Shown: positions 38,102-38,495 of the stretch, one piece after another | Layout of the letters: each line of letters begins with the position of its first letter | How positions within the stretch are numbered: the stretch's first letter is position 1 | Assembly (NCBI GenBank): GCA_022827405.1 | Contig: JAJDTA010000195.1 | Coordinates: 1 to 38,495 of the forward strand | Direction: 5' to 3' | DNA from: Acidimicrobiia bacterium | Lineage (GTDB): Bacteria > Actinomycetota > Acidimicrobiia > Acidimicrobiales > Bin134 | DNA length: 38,495 bases | Position numbers and translations under genes: made by a program | The notes under the pieces: model-generated | What the model was told of the DNA's origin: nothing | Database searches by the model: none | The model's input: only the letters and a program-made list of their open reading frames with translations

Positions 38102-38495
38102 CTAGTTGCGGGGGACCTCGTTCCAAGGGATGGCTTTGTCCACCCGGGGCTCGCCGGGTAGGCCGAGGATTTGCTCGCCCAGGATGTTGCGCATGATTTC
38201 GGTGGTGCCGCCCTCGATGGAGTTGGCCCGGGCCCGCAAGAAAGCGTGGCCGATGCCGTGCTCGGCGCCAGTCTCCGACACCACGTCGGGCCGGCGGAAG
38301 GTGTAGTCGAAGTCCACCGAGCCGGCTGGCCCCTGGAGGTTCACGCACTCCTCGAAGATCGACTTGTTCAGCTCGGCGTGGATGGCCTTGGCCACCGAGC
38401 CCTCCGGTCCGGGATTGCCGGCCCGGCGATTCTGCGAGGCCCGCATGTTGGTGAGCCGCAGCGTCTCGGCCTGGCTCCACAGCTTCATCACCCGG
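38102..38495 (-). CDS. acyl-CoA dehydrogenase, C-terminal part (5' end outside window)
   Basis: 131 codons from the window edge to TAG at 38104-38102. The helical C-terminal domain of the family is clear: LRLTNMRASQNRRAGNPGPEGSVAKAI, then ANSIEGGTTEIMRNILGEQILGLP, the FAD/CoA contact region near the end of all acyl-CoA dehydrogenases. It is convergent with the alpha/beta hydrolase gene. The substrate class cannot be read; the CVNLQGPAG stretch is common among actinobacterial FadE-like enzymes of steroid and fatty acid breakdown. Confidence 0.92.
   Translation of the reverse strand, partial: RVMKLWSQAETLRLTNMRASQNRRAGNPGPEGSVAKAIHAELNKSIFEECVNLQGPAGSVDFDYTFRRPDVVSETGAEHGIGHAFLRARANSIEGGTTEIMRNILGEQILGLPGEPRVDKAIPWNEVPRN

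Noticed and set aside
1-38495. CRISPR array, transposase or integrase genes
   Set aside because: No regularly spaced repeats were seen and no DDE transposase or tyrosine/serine recombinase motif was recognised in any frame, despite island-like borders.

Overview
The window is GC-rich DNA from an actinobacterium. Gene content suggests a member of the Acidimicrobiia or a near relative: DUF7064-like protein, mycothiol-dependent maleylpyruvate isomerase family, epoxide hydrolase with N-terminal EHN domain, several acyl-CoA dehydrogenases, lipoproteins with Ala/Pro/Thr-rich linkers, GTG/TTG starts and a leaderless promoter. The taxon is an inference from gene style; no marker gene is present.

Left part (1-8480): a DUF7064-like gene and an alpha/beta hydrolase (minus strand) end at a tRNA-Cys. 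From there to about 8480 the DNA looks like an accessory island built on tRNA-Cys. Two complete, identical tRNA-Cys genes lie in a perfect 97-bp direct repeat (1650-1746 and 4774-4870), and a 27-bp 3' tRNA remnant sits at 8453-8479. Between the two full copies are a voltage-gated-type K+ channel, a DUF1778/GNAT toxin-antitoxin pair, and an HTH/MbcA-like plus ASCH pair that may be a second toxin-antitoxin system, with a leaderless promoter buried in four TTGACG repeats. Between the second copy and the remnant are small hypothetical, lipoprotein, DinB-like, membrane and secreted repeat proteins.

Middle (8664-22838): a KhtT/KhtU-type K+/H+ antiporter pair and an endonuclease/exonuclease/phosphatase protein, then a truncated acyl-CoA dehydrogenase. 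After it comes a tightly packed plus-strand operon: DUF917, hydantoinase/oxoprolinase HyuA, M19 dipeptidase, PucR regulator, FAD amino-acid oxidase-like protein, substrate-binding lipoprotein, double ABC ATPase, permease and Asp/Glu/hydantoin racemase. Together these look like uptake and breakdown of a cyclic amide or D-amino-acid derivative.

Right part (22850-38495): an FAD amine-oxidase-like protein, tRNA-Val followed at 4 nt by an EamA transporter, a Phd/VapC pair, choline-sulfatase, a PQQ-type beta-propeller lipoprotein, and a carboxymuconolactone decarboxylase (AhpD-like) gene. In that last gene an in-frame TGA falls exactly at the second cysteine of the CxxC site and is followed by a hairpin, which makes it a selenoprotein candidate. 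Next is a divergent pair, a HEAT-repeat protein with a possible PD-(D/E)XK-like N-terminus and a zinc-ribbon DNA methyltransferase, possibly a restriction-modification or defence module. The window closes with an epoxide hydrolase, a two-domain Fe3+-type ABC permease, its ATPase (cut by an in-frame TAG before the TOBE domain), an alpha/beta hydrolase lacking the usual serine nucleophile, and the end of an acyl-CoA dehydrogenase.

The strongest leads are the CxxU selenoprotein candidate, the tRNA-Cys-bounded toxin-antitoxin island, the HTH-ASCH pair and the HEAT/methyltransferase pair.
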